The notes below the pieces were generated by a model, which did not search any database, was not told the origin of the DNA, and saw only the letters and a list, made by a program, of their open reading frames with translations. Shown one piece after another: positions 1 to 13,189 of a stretch of 64,000 nucleotides of DNA; position 1 is the first letter of the stretch; every line of letters begins with the position of its first letter. Source of the DNA: Bugula neritina (Eukaryota; Bryozoa; Gymnolaemata; Cheilostomatida; Bugulidae); NCBI GenBank assembly GCA_964035545.1, contig OZ037770.1, forward strand, positions 7,330,527 through 7,394,526, written 5' to 3'. Position numbers and translations under genes: made by a program.

Positions 1-3000
1 TGCAGTATATTTAAGTATGTTACAGTATATTGCAGTATGTTACAGTACATTTCCGGATATTACACTATATTTCAGTGAGTTGCAGTGTATTTCAGTGTCC
101 TGCAGCATATTTCAGTATGGTGCAGTGTTTTTCAATATGTTACAGTATGTTTCACTATATTACGGTATGTTTAGGTATGTTGCAGTTTATTATAATGTGT
201 TGCAGTGTATTTCATTATGTTACAGTGTATTTCAGTATGTTGCAGCATGTTGCAGGATATTTCAGTATGTTACAGTATATTTCAGTATGTTGAAGTATGT
301 TTCAGTGTGTTGCAGTATATTTCAATGTGTTGCAGTGTAATTCAATATGTTACAGTGTAGTTCAGTATGTTGCAGTATGTTACAGTATGTTGCAGTGTAT
401 TTCAGTATGTTACAGTGGATTTCGGTAGGTTGCAGTATTTTGCAGTATATTTCAGTGTGTTGCAGTATATTTCAGTATGTTGCCGAGTGTTTCAGTATGT
501 TGCAGTATGTTTTAGTATGTTACAGTATATTTCAGTATGTTGCAGTGTAATTCAGTATGTTACAGTATATTTCAGTAGTTTATCATAAATTCCGGTATGT
601 TGCAGTATAATTTAATATGTTGCAGTGTATTTCAATATATTACAGTGTATTTCAGTATATTTCAGTATGTTGCTGTGTAATTATGCATGTTGCAGTACAT
701 TTCAGTATGTTGACGTATGTTTCAGTATGTTACAGTACATTTCTGTATATTACAGTCTACTCAAGTGTGTTGCAGTGTATTTCAGTATGCTACAGCATAA
801 TATTTCACTATGTTGCAGTATATTTCAATGTCTCGCAGTATATTTCAATGCGTTGCAGTGTTTTTCAATATGTTACAGTGTATGTCAGTATGTTGCAGTA
901 TGTTGCAGTGTATTTCAGTATGTGACAGTGTATTTCAGTATGTTGCAGTGTGAATGGGTATGTTGCAGTATATTTCAGTATGTTGACGTATGTTTCTGTA
1001 TGTTACAGTACATTTCTGTATATTACAGTATACTTCAGTGTATTTCAGTATGCTACAGCATATTTCAGTATGTTGCAGTATATTTCAGTAGGTTGAAGTA
1101 TATTTCAGTATGTTGCAGTATGTTTCAGTATGTTACAACATAATTCAGTATTTTGCCGTATATTTCAGTGTGTTACAGTATATTTCATTATGTTGCAGTA
1201 TGTTTCGGTATGTTCCAGTATAATTCAGTATGTTTCTCAATGTTTCAGTATTATTTCAGTATGTTACAGTACATGTCCGTATATTACGATATACTTCGAT
1301 ATGTTGCAGTATATTTCAGTATTTTGCAGTATGTTTCAGTGTGTTGCAGTGTATTTCAGTTTGTTACAGTGTAGTTCAGTATGTTGCAGTATGTTGCAGT
1401 ATGTTGCAGTATATTTAAGTATGTTACAGTATATTGCAGTATGTTACAGTACATTTCCGGATATTACACTATATTTCAGTGAGTTGCAGTGTATTTCAGT
1501 GTCCTGCAGCATATTTCAGTACGGTGCAGTGTTTTTCAATATGTTACAGTATGTTTCACTATATTACTGTATGTTTAGGTATGTTGCAGTTTATTATAAT
1601 GTGTTGCAGTGTATTTCATTATGTTACAGTGTATTTCAGTATGTTGCAATATGTTGCAGGATATTTCAGTGTGTTGCAGTATATTTTAATGTGTTGCAGT
1701 GTAATTCAATATGTTACAGTGTAATTCAGTATGTTGCAGTATGTTGCAGAATGTTGCAGTGTATTTCAGTATGTTACAGTGGATTTCGGTAGGTTGCAGT
1801 ATTTTGCAGTATATTTCAGTGTGTTGCAGTATATTTCAGTATGTTGCCGAGTGTTTCCGTATGTTGCAGTATGTTGCAGTATGTTACAGTATATTTCAGT
1901 ATGTTGCAGTGTAATTCAGTATGTTACGGTATATTTCAGTAGTTTACCATAAATTCCGGTATGTTGCAGTATAATTGAATGTGTTGCAGTGTATTTCAAT
2001 ATGTTACAGTGTATTTCAGTATATTTCGGTATGTTGCTGTGTAATTCAGTATGTTGCAGTATATTTCACTATGTTGTCGTATGATTCAGTATTTTACAGT
2101 ACATTTCTGTATATTTCTGCAAGTTGCAGTGTATTTCAGTGTGCTACACAATATTTCAGTATGTTGGTGTGTTTTTCAATGTGTTACAGTATATTTCAGT
2201 ATATTACCGTAAACTTAGGTATGTTGCAGTTTATTCCATTGTGTTGCAGTTCATTTCAGTATGTTACAGTGTATTTCAGTATGTGACAGTATGTTGCAGT
2301 ATATTTCAGTAGGTTGAAGTATATTTCAGTATGTTGCAGTATGTTTCAGTATGTTACAACATAATTCAGTATTTTGCCGTATATTTCAGTGTGTTGCAGT
2401 ATATTTCATTATGTTGCAGTATGTTTCGGTATGTTCCAGTATAATTCAGTATGTTTCTCAATGTTTCAGTATATTTCAGTATGTTACAGTACATGTCCGT
2501 ATATTACGATATACTTCGATATGTTGCAGTATATTTCAGTATGTTGCAGTATGCTGCAGTGTAATTATGCATGTTGCAGTACATTTCAGCATGTTGACGT
2601 ATGTTTCAGTATGTTACAGTACATTTCTGTATATAACAGTCTACTCCAGTGTGTTGCAGTGTATTTCAGTATGCTACAGCATAATATTTCACTTTGTTGC
2701 AGTATATTTCAATGTCTCGCAGTATATTTCAGTATGGTTCAGTATGTTTCAGTGTGTTGCAGTATATTTCAATGTGTTGCAGTGTTTTTCAATATGTTGC
2801 AGTGTATTTCAGTATGTGACAGTGTATTTCAGTATGTTGAGTGTTATTTGGTATGTTGCAGTATATTTCAGTATGTTGTCGTATGTTTCAGTATTTTACA
2901 GTACATTTCTGTATATTACAGTATACTTCAGTGTATTTCAGTATGCTACAGCATATTTCAGTATGTTGCAGTATATTTCAGTAGGTTGAAGTATATTTCA

Positions 3001-6000
3001 GTATGTTGCAGTATGTTTCAGTATGTTACAACATAATTCAGTATTTTGCCGTATATTTCAGTGTGTTACAGTATATTTCATTATGTTGCAGTATGTTTCG
3101 GTATGTTCCAGTATAATTCAGTATGTTTCTCAATGTTTCAGTATTATTTCAGTATGTTACAGTACATGTCCGTATATTACGATATACTTCGATATGTTAC
3201 AGTGTATTTCAGTATATTTCGGTATGTTGCTGTGTAATTCAGTATGTTGCAGTATATTTCAGTAGGTTGTCGTATGTTTCAGCATTTTACAGTACATTTC
3301 TGTATATTACAGTATAATTGATTGTGTTGCAATGTATTTCAATATTTTACAGTGTATTTCAGTATGTTGCAGTATGCTGCAGTGTAATTATGCATGTTGC
3401 AGTACATTTCAGTATGTTGACGTATGTTTCAGTATGTTACAGTACATTTCTGTATATTACAGTCTACTCCAGTGTGTTGCAGTGTATTTCAGTATGCTAC
3501 AACATAATATTTCACTATGTTGCAGTATATTTCAATGTCTCGCAGTATATTTCAGTATGTTTCAGTATGTTTCAGTGTGTTGCAGTATATTTCAATGTGT
3601 TGCAGTGTTTTTCAATATGTTACAGTGTATTTCAGTATGTTGCAGTATGTTGCAGTGTATTTCAGTATGTGACAGTGTAATTCAGTATGTTGAGTGTTAT
3701 TGGGTATGTTGCAGTATATTTCAGTATGTTGTCGTATGTTTCAGTATTTTACAGTACATTTCTGTATATTACAGTATCTTTCAGTCTGTTGCAGTGTATT
3801 TCAGTATGTTGCAGTATGTTGCAGTGTTTTTCAATGTGTTACAGTATATTTCAGTATATTACCGTAAACTTAGGTATGTTGCAGTTTATTCCAATGTGTT
3901 GCAGTTCATTTCAGTATGTTACAGTGTATTTCAATATGTGACAGTTTGTTGCAGTTTATTTCAGTAGGTTGAAGTATATTTCAGTATGTTGCAGTATGTT
4001 TCAGTATGTTACAACATAATTCAGTATTTTGCCGTATATTTCAGTGTGTTACAGTATATTTCATTATGTTGCAGTATGTTTCGGTATGTTCCAGTATAAT
4101 TCAGTATGTTTCTCAATGTTTCAGTATATTTCAGTATGTTACAGTACATGTCCGTATATTACGATATACTTCGATGTGATGCAGTATATTTCATTATTTT
4201 GCAGTATGCTTCAGTGTGTTGCAGTGTATTTCAATATGTTACAGTTTATTTCAGTGTGTTGCAGTCTATTTCAGGTTGTTACGGTGTAGTTCAGTATGTT
4301 GCAGTATGTTGCAATATGTTGCAGTATATTTAAGTATGTTACAGTATATTGCAGTATGTTACAGTACATTTCCGTATATTACACTATATTTCAGTGAGTT
4401 GCAGTGTAGTTCAGTGTGCTGCAGCATATTTCAGTATGGTGCAGTGTTTTTCAATATGTTACAGTATGTTTCACTATTATACTGTATATTTAGGTATGTT
4501 TCAGTTTATTATAATGTGTTGCGGTGTATTTCATTATGTTACAGTGTATTTCAGTACGTTGCAGTATGTTGCAGGATATTTCAGTACATTGCAGTATATT
4601 TCAGTATGTTGAAGTATGTTTCAGTGTGTTGCAGTATATTTCAATGTGTTGCAGTGTATTTCAATATGTTACAGTGTAATTCAGTATGTTGCAGTATGTT
4701 GCAGTGTATTTCAGTATGTTACAGTGGATTTCGGTATGTTGCAGTATTTTGCAGTATATTTCAGTGTGTTGCAGTATATTTCAGTATGTTGCCGAGTGTT
4801 TCAGTATGTTGCAGTATGTTTTAGTATGTTACAGTATATTTCAGCATGTTGCAGTGTAATTCAGTATGTTACAGTATATTTCAGTAGTTTATCATAAATT
4901 CCGATATGTTGCAGTATAATTTAATATGTTGCAGTGTATTTCAATATGTTACAGTGTATTTTAGTATATTTCAGTATGTTGCTGTGTAATTATGCATGTT
5001 GCAGTACATTTCAGTATGTTGACGTATGTTTCAGTATGTTACAGTACATTTCTGTATATTACAGTCTACTCCAGTGTGTTGCAGTGTGTTTCAGTATGCT
5101 ACAGCATAATATTTCACTATGTTGCAGTATATTTCAATGTCTCGCAGTATATTTCAATGTGTTGCAGCGTTTTTCAATATGTTACAGTGTATGTCAGTAT
5201 GTTGCAGTATGTTGCAGTGTATTTCAGTATGTGACAGTGTATTTCAGTATGTTGCAGTGTGATTGGGTATGTTGCAGTATATTTCAGTATGTTGTCGTAT
5301 GTATCAGTATTTCACAGTACATTTCTGTATATTACAGTATATTTCAGTCTGTTGCAGTGCATTTCAGCATGTTGCAGTATGTTGCAGTGTAATTCAGTAT
5401 GTTACAGTGTATTTCAGTATGTTGTAGTATATTTCAGTTTGTTACAGTGTAGTTCAGTATGTTGCTGTATGTTGCAGTATGTTGCAGTCTATTTCAGTTT
5501 GTTACAGTGTAGTTCAGTATGTTGCTGTATGTTGCAGTATGTTGCAGTATATTTAAGTATGTTACAGTATGTTGCAGTATGTTACAGTACATTTCCGGAT
5601 ATTACACTATATTTCAGTGAGTTGCAGTGTATTTCAGTGTCCTGCAGCATATTTCAGTACGGTGCAGTGTTTTTCAATATGTTACAGTATGTTTCACTAT
5701 ATTACTGTATGTATAGGTATGTTGCAGTTTATTATAATGTGTTGCAGTGTATTTCATTATGTTACAGTGTATTTCAGTATGTTGCAGTATGTTGCAGGAT
5801 ATTTCAGTATGTTACAGTATATTTCAGTATGTTGAAGTATGTTTAGGTGTGTTGCAGTATATTTCAATGTGTTGCAGTGTAATTCAATATGTTACAGTGT
5901 AGTTCAGTATGTTGCAGTATGTTACAGTATGTTGCAGTGTATTTCAGTATGTTACAGTGGATTTCGGTATGTTGCAGTATTTTGCAGTATATTTCAGTGT

Positions 6001-8880
6001 GTTGCAGTATATTTCAGTATGTTGCCGAGTGTTTCAGTATGTTGCAGTATGTTTTAGTATGTTACAGTATATTTCAGCATGTTGCAGTGTAATTCAGTAT
6101 GTTACAGTATATTTCAGTAGTTTATCATAAATTCCGATATGTTGCAGTATAATTTAATATGTTGCAGTGTATTTCAATATGTTACAGTGTATTTTAGTAT
6201 ATTTCAGTATGTTGCTGTGTAATTATGCATGTTGCAGTACATTTCAGTATGTTGACGTATGTTTCAGTATGTTACAGTACATTTCTGTATATTACAGTCT
6301 ACTCCAGTGTGTTGCAGTGTATTTCAGTATGCTACAGCATAATATTTCACTATGTTGCAGTATATTTCAATGTCTCGCAGTATATTTCAGTATGTTTCAG
6401 TATGTTTCAGTTTGTTGCAGTATATTTCAATGTGTTGCAGTGTTTTTCAATATGTTACAGTGTATTTCAGTATGTTGCAGTTTATTGCAGTGTATTTCAG
6501 TATGTGACAGTGTATTTCAGTATGTTGCAGTGTGATTGGGTATGTTGCAGTATATTTCAGTATGTTGTCGTATGTTTCAGTATTTTACAGTACATTTCTG
6601 TATATTACAGTATATTTCAGTCTGTTGCAGTGTATTTCAGTATCTTGCAGTAAGTTGCAGTGTAATTCAGTATGTTACAGTGTATTTCAGTATGTTGTAG
6701 TATATTTCAGCATGTTGCAGTACTCTTCAGTATGTTGACGTATGTTTCAGTATGTTACAGTACATTTCTGTATATTACAGTATACTTCAGGGTATTTCAG
6801 TATGCTACAGCATATTTCAGTATGTTGCAGTATATTTCAATGTGTTGCAGTATATTTCAGTATTTTGCCGAATGTTTCAGTATGTTGCAGTATATTTCAA
6901 TGTGTTGCAGTGTATTTCAATATGTTACAGTGTATTTCGGTATGTTGCGGTCTATTTCAGTATGTTACAGTATATTTCAATATGTTACAGTACATTTCCG
7001 TATATTAAACTATATTTCAGTGAGTTGAGGTGTATTTCAGTGTGCTAGAGCATATTTCAGTATGGTGCAGTGTTTTTCAATGTGTTACAGTATATTTCAG
7101 TATAAAACTGTATATTTAGGTATGTTGCTGTTTATTCCAATGTGTTGCAGTGTATTTCAGTATGTTACAGTGTATTTCAGTATGTTGCAGCATGTTGCAG
7201 AATATTTCAGTATGTTGCAGTATATTTCAGTATGTTGCAGTATGTTTCAGTATGTTACAACATAATTCAGTATTTTGCCGTACATTTCAGTGTGTTACAG
7301 TATATTTCGGTATGTTACAGTATGTTTCGGTATGTTCCAGTATATTTCGGTATGTTTCAGTATGTTTCAGTATGTTTCAGTGTGTTGCAGTATATTTCAC
7401 TGTGTTGCAGTGTATTTCATTATGTTACAGTGTATTTCAGTATGTTGCAGTGTGATTCAGTATGTTACAGTATATTTCAGTATGTTTTCGTATGTTTCAG
7501 TATTTTACAGTACATTTCTGTATACTACATTATACTTCAGTGTGTTGCAGTGTAATTCAGTATGTTGCCGTATGTTTCGGTATGTTACAGTACGTTTCTG
7601 TATATTACAGTATACTTCAGTATGTTACAGTGTATTTCAGTATTTTGCAGTGTGATTCACTATGTTGCAGTATATTTCAGTATGTTGTCGTATGTTTCAG
7701 AATTTTACAGTACATTTCTGTATATTTCAGCGAGTTGCAGTGTATTTCAGTGTGCTGCACAATATTTCAGTATGTTGCAGTGTTTTTCAATGTGTTACAG
7801 TATATTTCAGTATATTAACGTAAATTTAGGTATGTTGCAGTTTATTTCAATGTGTTGCAGTTTATTTCAGTATGTTAAAGTTTATTTCAGTATGTTGCAG
7901 TATGTTGCAGTATATTTCAATAGGTTGAAGTATATTTCAGTATGTTGCAGTATGTTTCAGTATTTTACAACATAATTCAGTATTTTGCCGTATATTTCAT
8001 TGTGTTCCAGTATATTTCATTATGTTGCAGTATGTTTCGGTATGTTCCAGTATAATTCAGTATGTTTCTCAATGTTTTAGTACATTTCAGTATGTTACAG
8101 TACGAGTCCGTATATTACGATATACTTTGATATGTTGCAGTATATTTCAGTATGTTGCAGTATGTTTCGGTGTGTTGCAGTGTATTTTAATATGTTACAG
8201 TGTAATTCAGTATGTTGCAGTATGTTGCAGTATGTTGCAGTGTATTTCAGTATGTTACAGTGGATTTCGGTATGTTGCAGTATTTTGCAGTATATTTCAG
8301 TGTGTTTCAGTATATTTCAGTATGTTGCCCAGTGTTTCAGTATGTTCCAGTATGTTTTAGTATGTTACAGTATATTTCAGTATGTTGCAGTGTAATTCAG
8401 TATGTTACGGTATATTTCAGTAGTTTACCATAAATTCCGGTATCTTGCAGTATAATTGAATGTGTTGCAGTGTATTTCAATATGTTACAGTGTATTTCAG
8501 TATATTTCAGTATGTTGCTGTGTAATTCAGTATGTTGCAGTATATTTCAGTAGGTTGTCGTATGTTTCAGCATTTTACAGTACATTTCTGTATATTACAG
8601 TATAATTGAATGCGTTGCAATGTGTTTCAATATGTTACAGTGTATTTCAGTATGTTGCAGTATGCTGCAGTGTAATTATGCATGTTGCAGTACATTTCAG
8701 TATGTTGACGTATGTTTCAGTATGTTACAGTACATTTCTGTATATTACAGTCTACTCCAGTGTGTTGCAGTGTATTTGAGTATGCTACAGCATAATATTT
8801 CACTATGTTGCGGTATATTTCAATGTCTCGCAGTATATTTCAGTATGTTTCAGTGTGTTGCAGTATATTTCAATGTGTTG

Positions 8881-11750
8881 CAGTGTTTTTCAATATGTTA
8901 CAGTGTATTTCAGTATGTTGCAGTTTGTTGCAGTGTATTTCAGTATGTGACAGTGTATTTCAGTATGTTGCAGTGTGTTGCAGTATGTTGCAGGGTATTT
9001 CAGTATGTTACAGTGGATTTCGGTATGTTGCAGTATTTTGCAGTATATTTCAGTGTGTTGCAGTAAATTTCAGTATGTTGCCGAGTGTTTCAGTATGTTG
9101 CAGTATGTTTTAGTATGTTACAGTATATTTCAGTATGTTGCAGTGTAATTCAATATGTTACAGTATATTTCAGTAGTTTACCATAAATTCCGGTATGTCG
9201 CAGTATGATTGAATGTGTTGCAATGTATTTCAATATGTTACAGTGTAATTCCGTATGTTGCAGTATGTTGCAGTATGTTGCAGTATGTTGCAGTATGTTG
9301 CAGTATATTTCAGCATGTTAAAGTGTATCTCGGTATGTTGTAGTATGTTGCAGTGTATTTCAGTATGTTGCAGTGTATTCCAGTGTGCTACACAATATTT
9401 CAGTATGTTGCAGTGTTTTTCAATGTGTTACAGTATATTTCAGTATATTACCGTAAATTTAGGTATGTTGCAGTTTATTCCAACGTGTCGCAGTTCATTT
9501 CAGTATGTTACAGTGTATTTCAATATGTTGCAGTATGTTGCAGTGTAATTCATTATGTTACAGTGTATTTCAGTATGTTGCAGTCTATTTCAGTATGTTA
9601 CAGTGTATTTCAGTATGTTGCAGTATGTTTCAGTGTGTTGCAGTGTATTTCAATATGTTACAGTTTATTTCAGTGTGTTGCAGTCTATTTCAGTTTGTTA
9701 CGGTGTAGTTCAGTATGTTGCAGTATGTTGCAATATGTTGCAGTATATTTAAGTATGTTACAGTATATTGCAGTATGTTACAGTACATTTCCGTATATTA
9801 CACTATATTTCAGTGAGTTGCAGTGTAGTTCAGTGTGCTGCAGCATATTTCAGTATGGTGCAGTGTTTTTCAATATGTTACAGTATGTTTCACTATATTA
9901 CTGTATATTTAAGTATGTTGCAGTTTATTATAATGTGTTGCAGTGTATTTCAATATGTTACAGTGTAATTCAGTATGTTGCAGTATGTTGCAGGATATTT
10001 CAGTACGTTGCAGTATATTTCAGTATGTTGAAGTATGTTTCAGTGTGTTGCAGTATATTTCAATGTGTTGCAGTGTATTTCAATATGTTACAGTGTAATT
10101 CAGTATGTTGCAGTATGTTGCAGTGTGTTGCAGTATATTTCAATGTGTTTCAGCGTATTTCAGTATGTTACAGTGTATTTCAGTAAGTTGCAGTGTGATT
10201 CAGTATGTTGCAGTATATTTCACTATGTTGTCGTATTATTCAGTATTTTACAGTACATTTCGGTATATTTCAGCAAGTTGCAGTGTATTTCAGTGTGCTA
10301 CACAATATTTCAGTATGTTGCAGTGTTTTTCAATATGTTACAGTGTATTTCAGTATGTTGCAGTTTGTTGCAGTGTATTTCAGTATGTGACAGTGTATTT
10401 CAGTATGTTGCAGTGTGTTGCAGTATGTTGCAGGGTATTTCAGTATGTTACAGTGGATTTCGGTATGTTGCAGTATTTTGCAGTATATTTCAGTGTGTTG
10501 CAGTAAATTTCAGTATGTTGCCGAGTGTTTCAGTATGTTGCAGTATGTTTTAGTATGTTACAGTATATTTCAGTATGTTGCAGTGTAATTCAATATGTTA
10601 CAGTATATTTCAGTAGTTTACCATAAATTCCGGTATGTCGCAGTATGATTGAATGTGTTGCAATGTATTTCAATATGTTACAGTGTAATTCCGTATGTTG
10701 CAGTATGTTGCAGTATGTTGCAGTATGTTGCAGTATATTTCAGCATGTTAAAGTGTATCTCAGTATGTTGTAGTATGTTGCAGTGTATTTCAGTATGTTG
10801 CAGTGTATTCCAGTGTGCTACACAATATTTCAGTATGTTGCAGTGTTTTTCAATGTGTTACAGTATATTTCAGTATATTACCGTAAATTTAGGTATGTTG
10901 CAGTTTATTCCAATGTGTCGCAGTTCATTTCAGTATGTTACAGTGTATTTCAATATGTTGCAGTATGTTGCAGTGTAATTCATTATGTTACAGTGTATTT
11001 CAGTATGTTGCAGTCTATTTCAGTATGTTACAGTGTATTTCAGTATGTTGCAGTATGTTTCAGTGTGTTGCAGTGTATTTCAATATGTTACAGTTTATTT
11101 CAGTGTGTTGCAGTCTATTTCAGTTTGTTACGGTGTAGTTCAGTATGTTGCAGTATGTTGCAATATGTTGCAGTATATTTAAGTATGTTACAGTATATTG
11201 CAGTATGTTACAGTACATTTCCGTATATTACACTATATTTCAGTGAGTTGCAGTGTAGTTCAGTGTGCTGCAGCATATTTCAGTATGGTGCAGTGTTTTT
11301 CAATATGTTACAGTATGTTTCACTATATTACTGTACATTTAGGTATGTTGCAGTTTATTATAATGTGTTGCAGTGTATTTCAATATGTTACAGTGTAATT
11401 CAGTATGTTGCAGTATGTTGCAGGATATTTCAGTACGTTGCAGTATATTTCAGTATGTTGAAGTATGTTTCAGTGTGTTGCAGTATATTTCAATGTGTTG
11501 CAGTGTATTTCAATATGTTACAGTGTAATTCAGTATGTTGCAGTATGTTGCAGTGTGTTGCAGTATATTTCAATGTGTTTCAGCGTATTTCAGTATGTTA
11601 CAGTGTATTTCAGTAAGTTGCAGTGTGATTCAGTATGTTGCAGTATATTTCACTATGTTGTCGTATTATTCAGTATTTTACAGTACATTTCGGTATATTT
11701 CAGCAAGTTGCAGTGTATTTCAGTGTGCTACACAATATTTCAGTATGTTG
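8881..11750 (+). repeat. Recent 1.43-kb tandem duplication inside satellite 1
   Basis: Positions 8881-10320 and 10321-11750 are almost identical head-to-tail copies. The spacing is 1440 bp at the start and drops to 1430 bp because the first copy has one extra TGTTGCAGTA monomer near 9290. Only scattered substitutions separate them, for example CAACGTGTCG against CAATGTGTCG near 9481/10911. Both junctions lie at a CAGTGTTTTTCAAT motif, which occurs again at 11751, where the similarity ends. This looks like one unequal exchange between misaligned higher-order repeats. No gene is present. Confidence 0.9.
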
Positions 11751-13165
11751 CAGTGTTTTTCAATGTGTTACAGTATATTTCAGTATATTACCGTAAACTT
11801 AGGTATGTTGCAGTTTGTTCCATTGTGTTGCAGTTCATTTCAGTATGTTACAGCGTATTTCAGTGTGTTGCAGTATGTTGCAGTATATTTCAGTAGGTTG
11901 AAGTATATTTCAGTATGTTGCAGTATGTTTCCGTATATTACTCTATATTTCAGTGAGTTGAGGTGTATTTCAGTGTGCTAGAGCATATTTCAGTATGGTG
12001 CAGTGTTTTTCAATGTGTTACAGTATATTTCAGTATATTACCGTATATTTAGGTATGTTGCTGTTTATTCCAATGTGTTGCAGTGTATTCCATTATGTTA
12101 CAGTGTATTTCAGTATGTTGCAGCATGTTGCAGAATATTTCAGTATGTTGCAGTGTAGTTCAGTATGTTGCAGTATGTTTCAGTATGTTACAACATAATT
12201 CAGTATTTTGCCGTACATTTCAGTGTGTTACAGTATACTTCGGTATGTTACAGTATGTTTCGGTATGTTCCAGTATATTTCAGTATGTTTCAGTATGTTT
12301 CAGTGTGTTGCAGTATATTTCACTGTGTTGCAGTGTATTTCAATATGTTACAGTGTATTTCAGTATGTTGCAGTGTGATTCAGTATGTTACAGTATATTT
12401 CAGTATGTTGTCATATGTTTCAGTATGTTACAACATAATTCACTATTTTGCCGTATATTTCAGTGTGTTACAGTATATTTCATTATGTTGCAGTATGTTT
12501 CGGTATGTTCCAGTATAATTCAGTATGTTTCTCAATGTTTCAGTATTATTTCAGTATGTTACAGTACATGTCCGTATATTACGATATACTTCGATATGTT
12601 GCAGTATATTTCAGTATTTCGCGTATGTTTCAGTGTGTTGCAGTGTATTTCAATATGTTACAGTTTATTTCAGTATGTTGCAGTCTATTTCAGTTTGTTA
12701 CAGTGTAGTTCAGTATGTTGCACTATGTTGCAGTATGTTGCAGTATATTTAAGTATGTTACAGTATATTGCAGTATGTTACAGTACATTTCCGGATATTA
12801 CACTATATTTCAGTGAGTTGCAGTGTATTTCAGTGTCCTGCAGCATATTTCAGTACGGTGCAGTGTTTTTCAATATGTTACAGTATGTTTCACTATATTA
12901 CTGTATGTTTAGGTATGTTGCAGTTTATTATAATGTGTTGCAGTGTATTTCATTATGTTACAGTGTATTTCAGTATGTTGCAGTATGTTGCAGGATATTT
13001 CAGTGTGTTGCAGTATATTTTAATATGTTGCAGTGTAATTCAATATGTTACAGTGTAATTCAGTATGTTACAGTATATTTCAGCATGTTGCAGTGTAATT
13101 CAGTATGTTACGGTATATTTCAGTAGTTTACCATAAATTCCGGTATGTTGTAGTATAATTGAATG

Positions 13166-13167
13166 TG
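13166..13167. repeat. 2-bp target-site duplication (TG), left side of element copy 1
   Basis: The array reads ...ATAATTGAATGTG up to the element and TGTTGCAGTG... after it. Intact array copies elsewhere (for example near 23400) read GAATGTGTTGCAG, so exactly one TG is duplicated. The partner lies at 18632-18633. Alignment is slightly ambiguous because the array is TG-rich, but copy 2 independently also gives a 2-bp duplication. Confidence 0.8.
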
Positions 13168-13189
13168 CACAGCATAGTTAAGGTCATTC
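13168..13189 (+). repeat. Left terminal inverted repeat, element copy 1
   Basis: Begins CACAGCATAGTTAAGGTCAT. It matches the reverse complement of 18610-18631 at 18 of 22 positions; the differences are at positions 7, 9, 10 and 21. The same end in copy 2 (42452-42473, other strand) agrees except at position 21. Confidence 0.88.

Larger units (their letters stand above)
1..13167 (+). repeat. Satellite 1 array, block 1 (10-bp monomer)
   Basis: Uninterrupted tandem array of 10-bp monomers. The commonest are TGTTGCAGTA, TATTTCAGTA, TGTTACAGTA and TATTTCAATG. Rarer diagnostic variants (ACAACATAATTCAG, a CATAATATTTCAC unit, and a segment with TTACACTATATTTCAGTGAG) recur in fixed order and define higher-order repeats. 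The GTGAG-containing marker falls near 60, 1460, 4380, 5600, 9800, 11230 and 12800, so units are about 1.2-1.6 kb or multiples. The + strand has almost no TAA, TAG or TGA, so long apparent reading frames appear in all three frames, each giving a cyclic peptide like MLQYVAVYFS. I treat these as composition artefacts, not genes. The array is cut at 13167 by a mobile element and resumes at 18632. Confidence 0.96.

Noticed and set aside
1-13126. Dozens of long plus-strand reading frames (up to 347 codons at 12083-13126) with Tyr/Cys-rich ten-residue repeats
   Set aside because: All three frames are open at once because the 10-bp monomer lacks stop triplets. Single-base indels between higher-order copies shift frame freely, so there is no sign of coding constraint.
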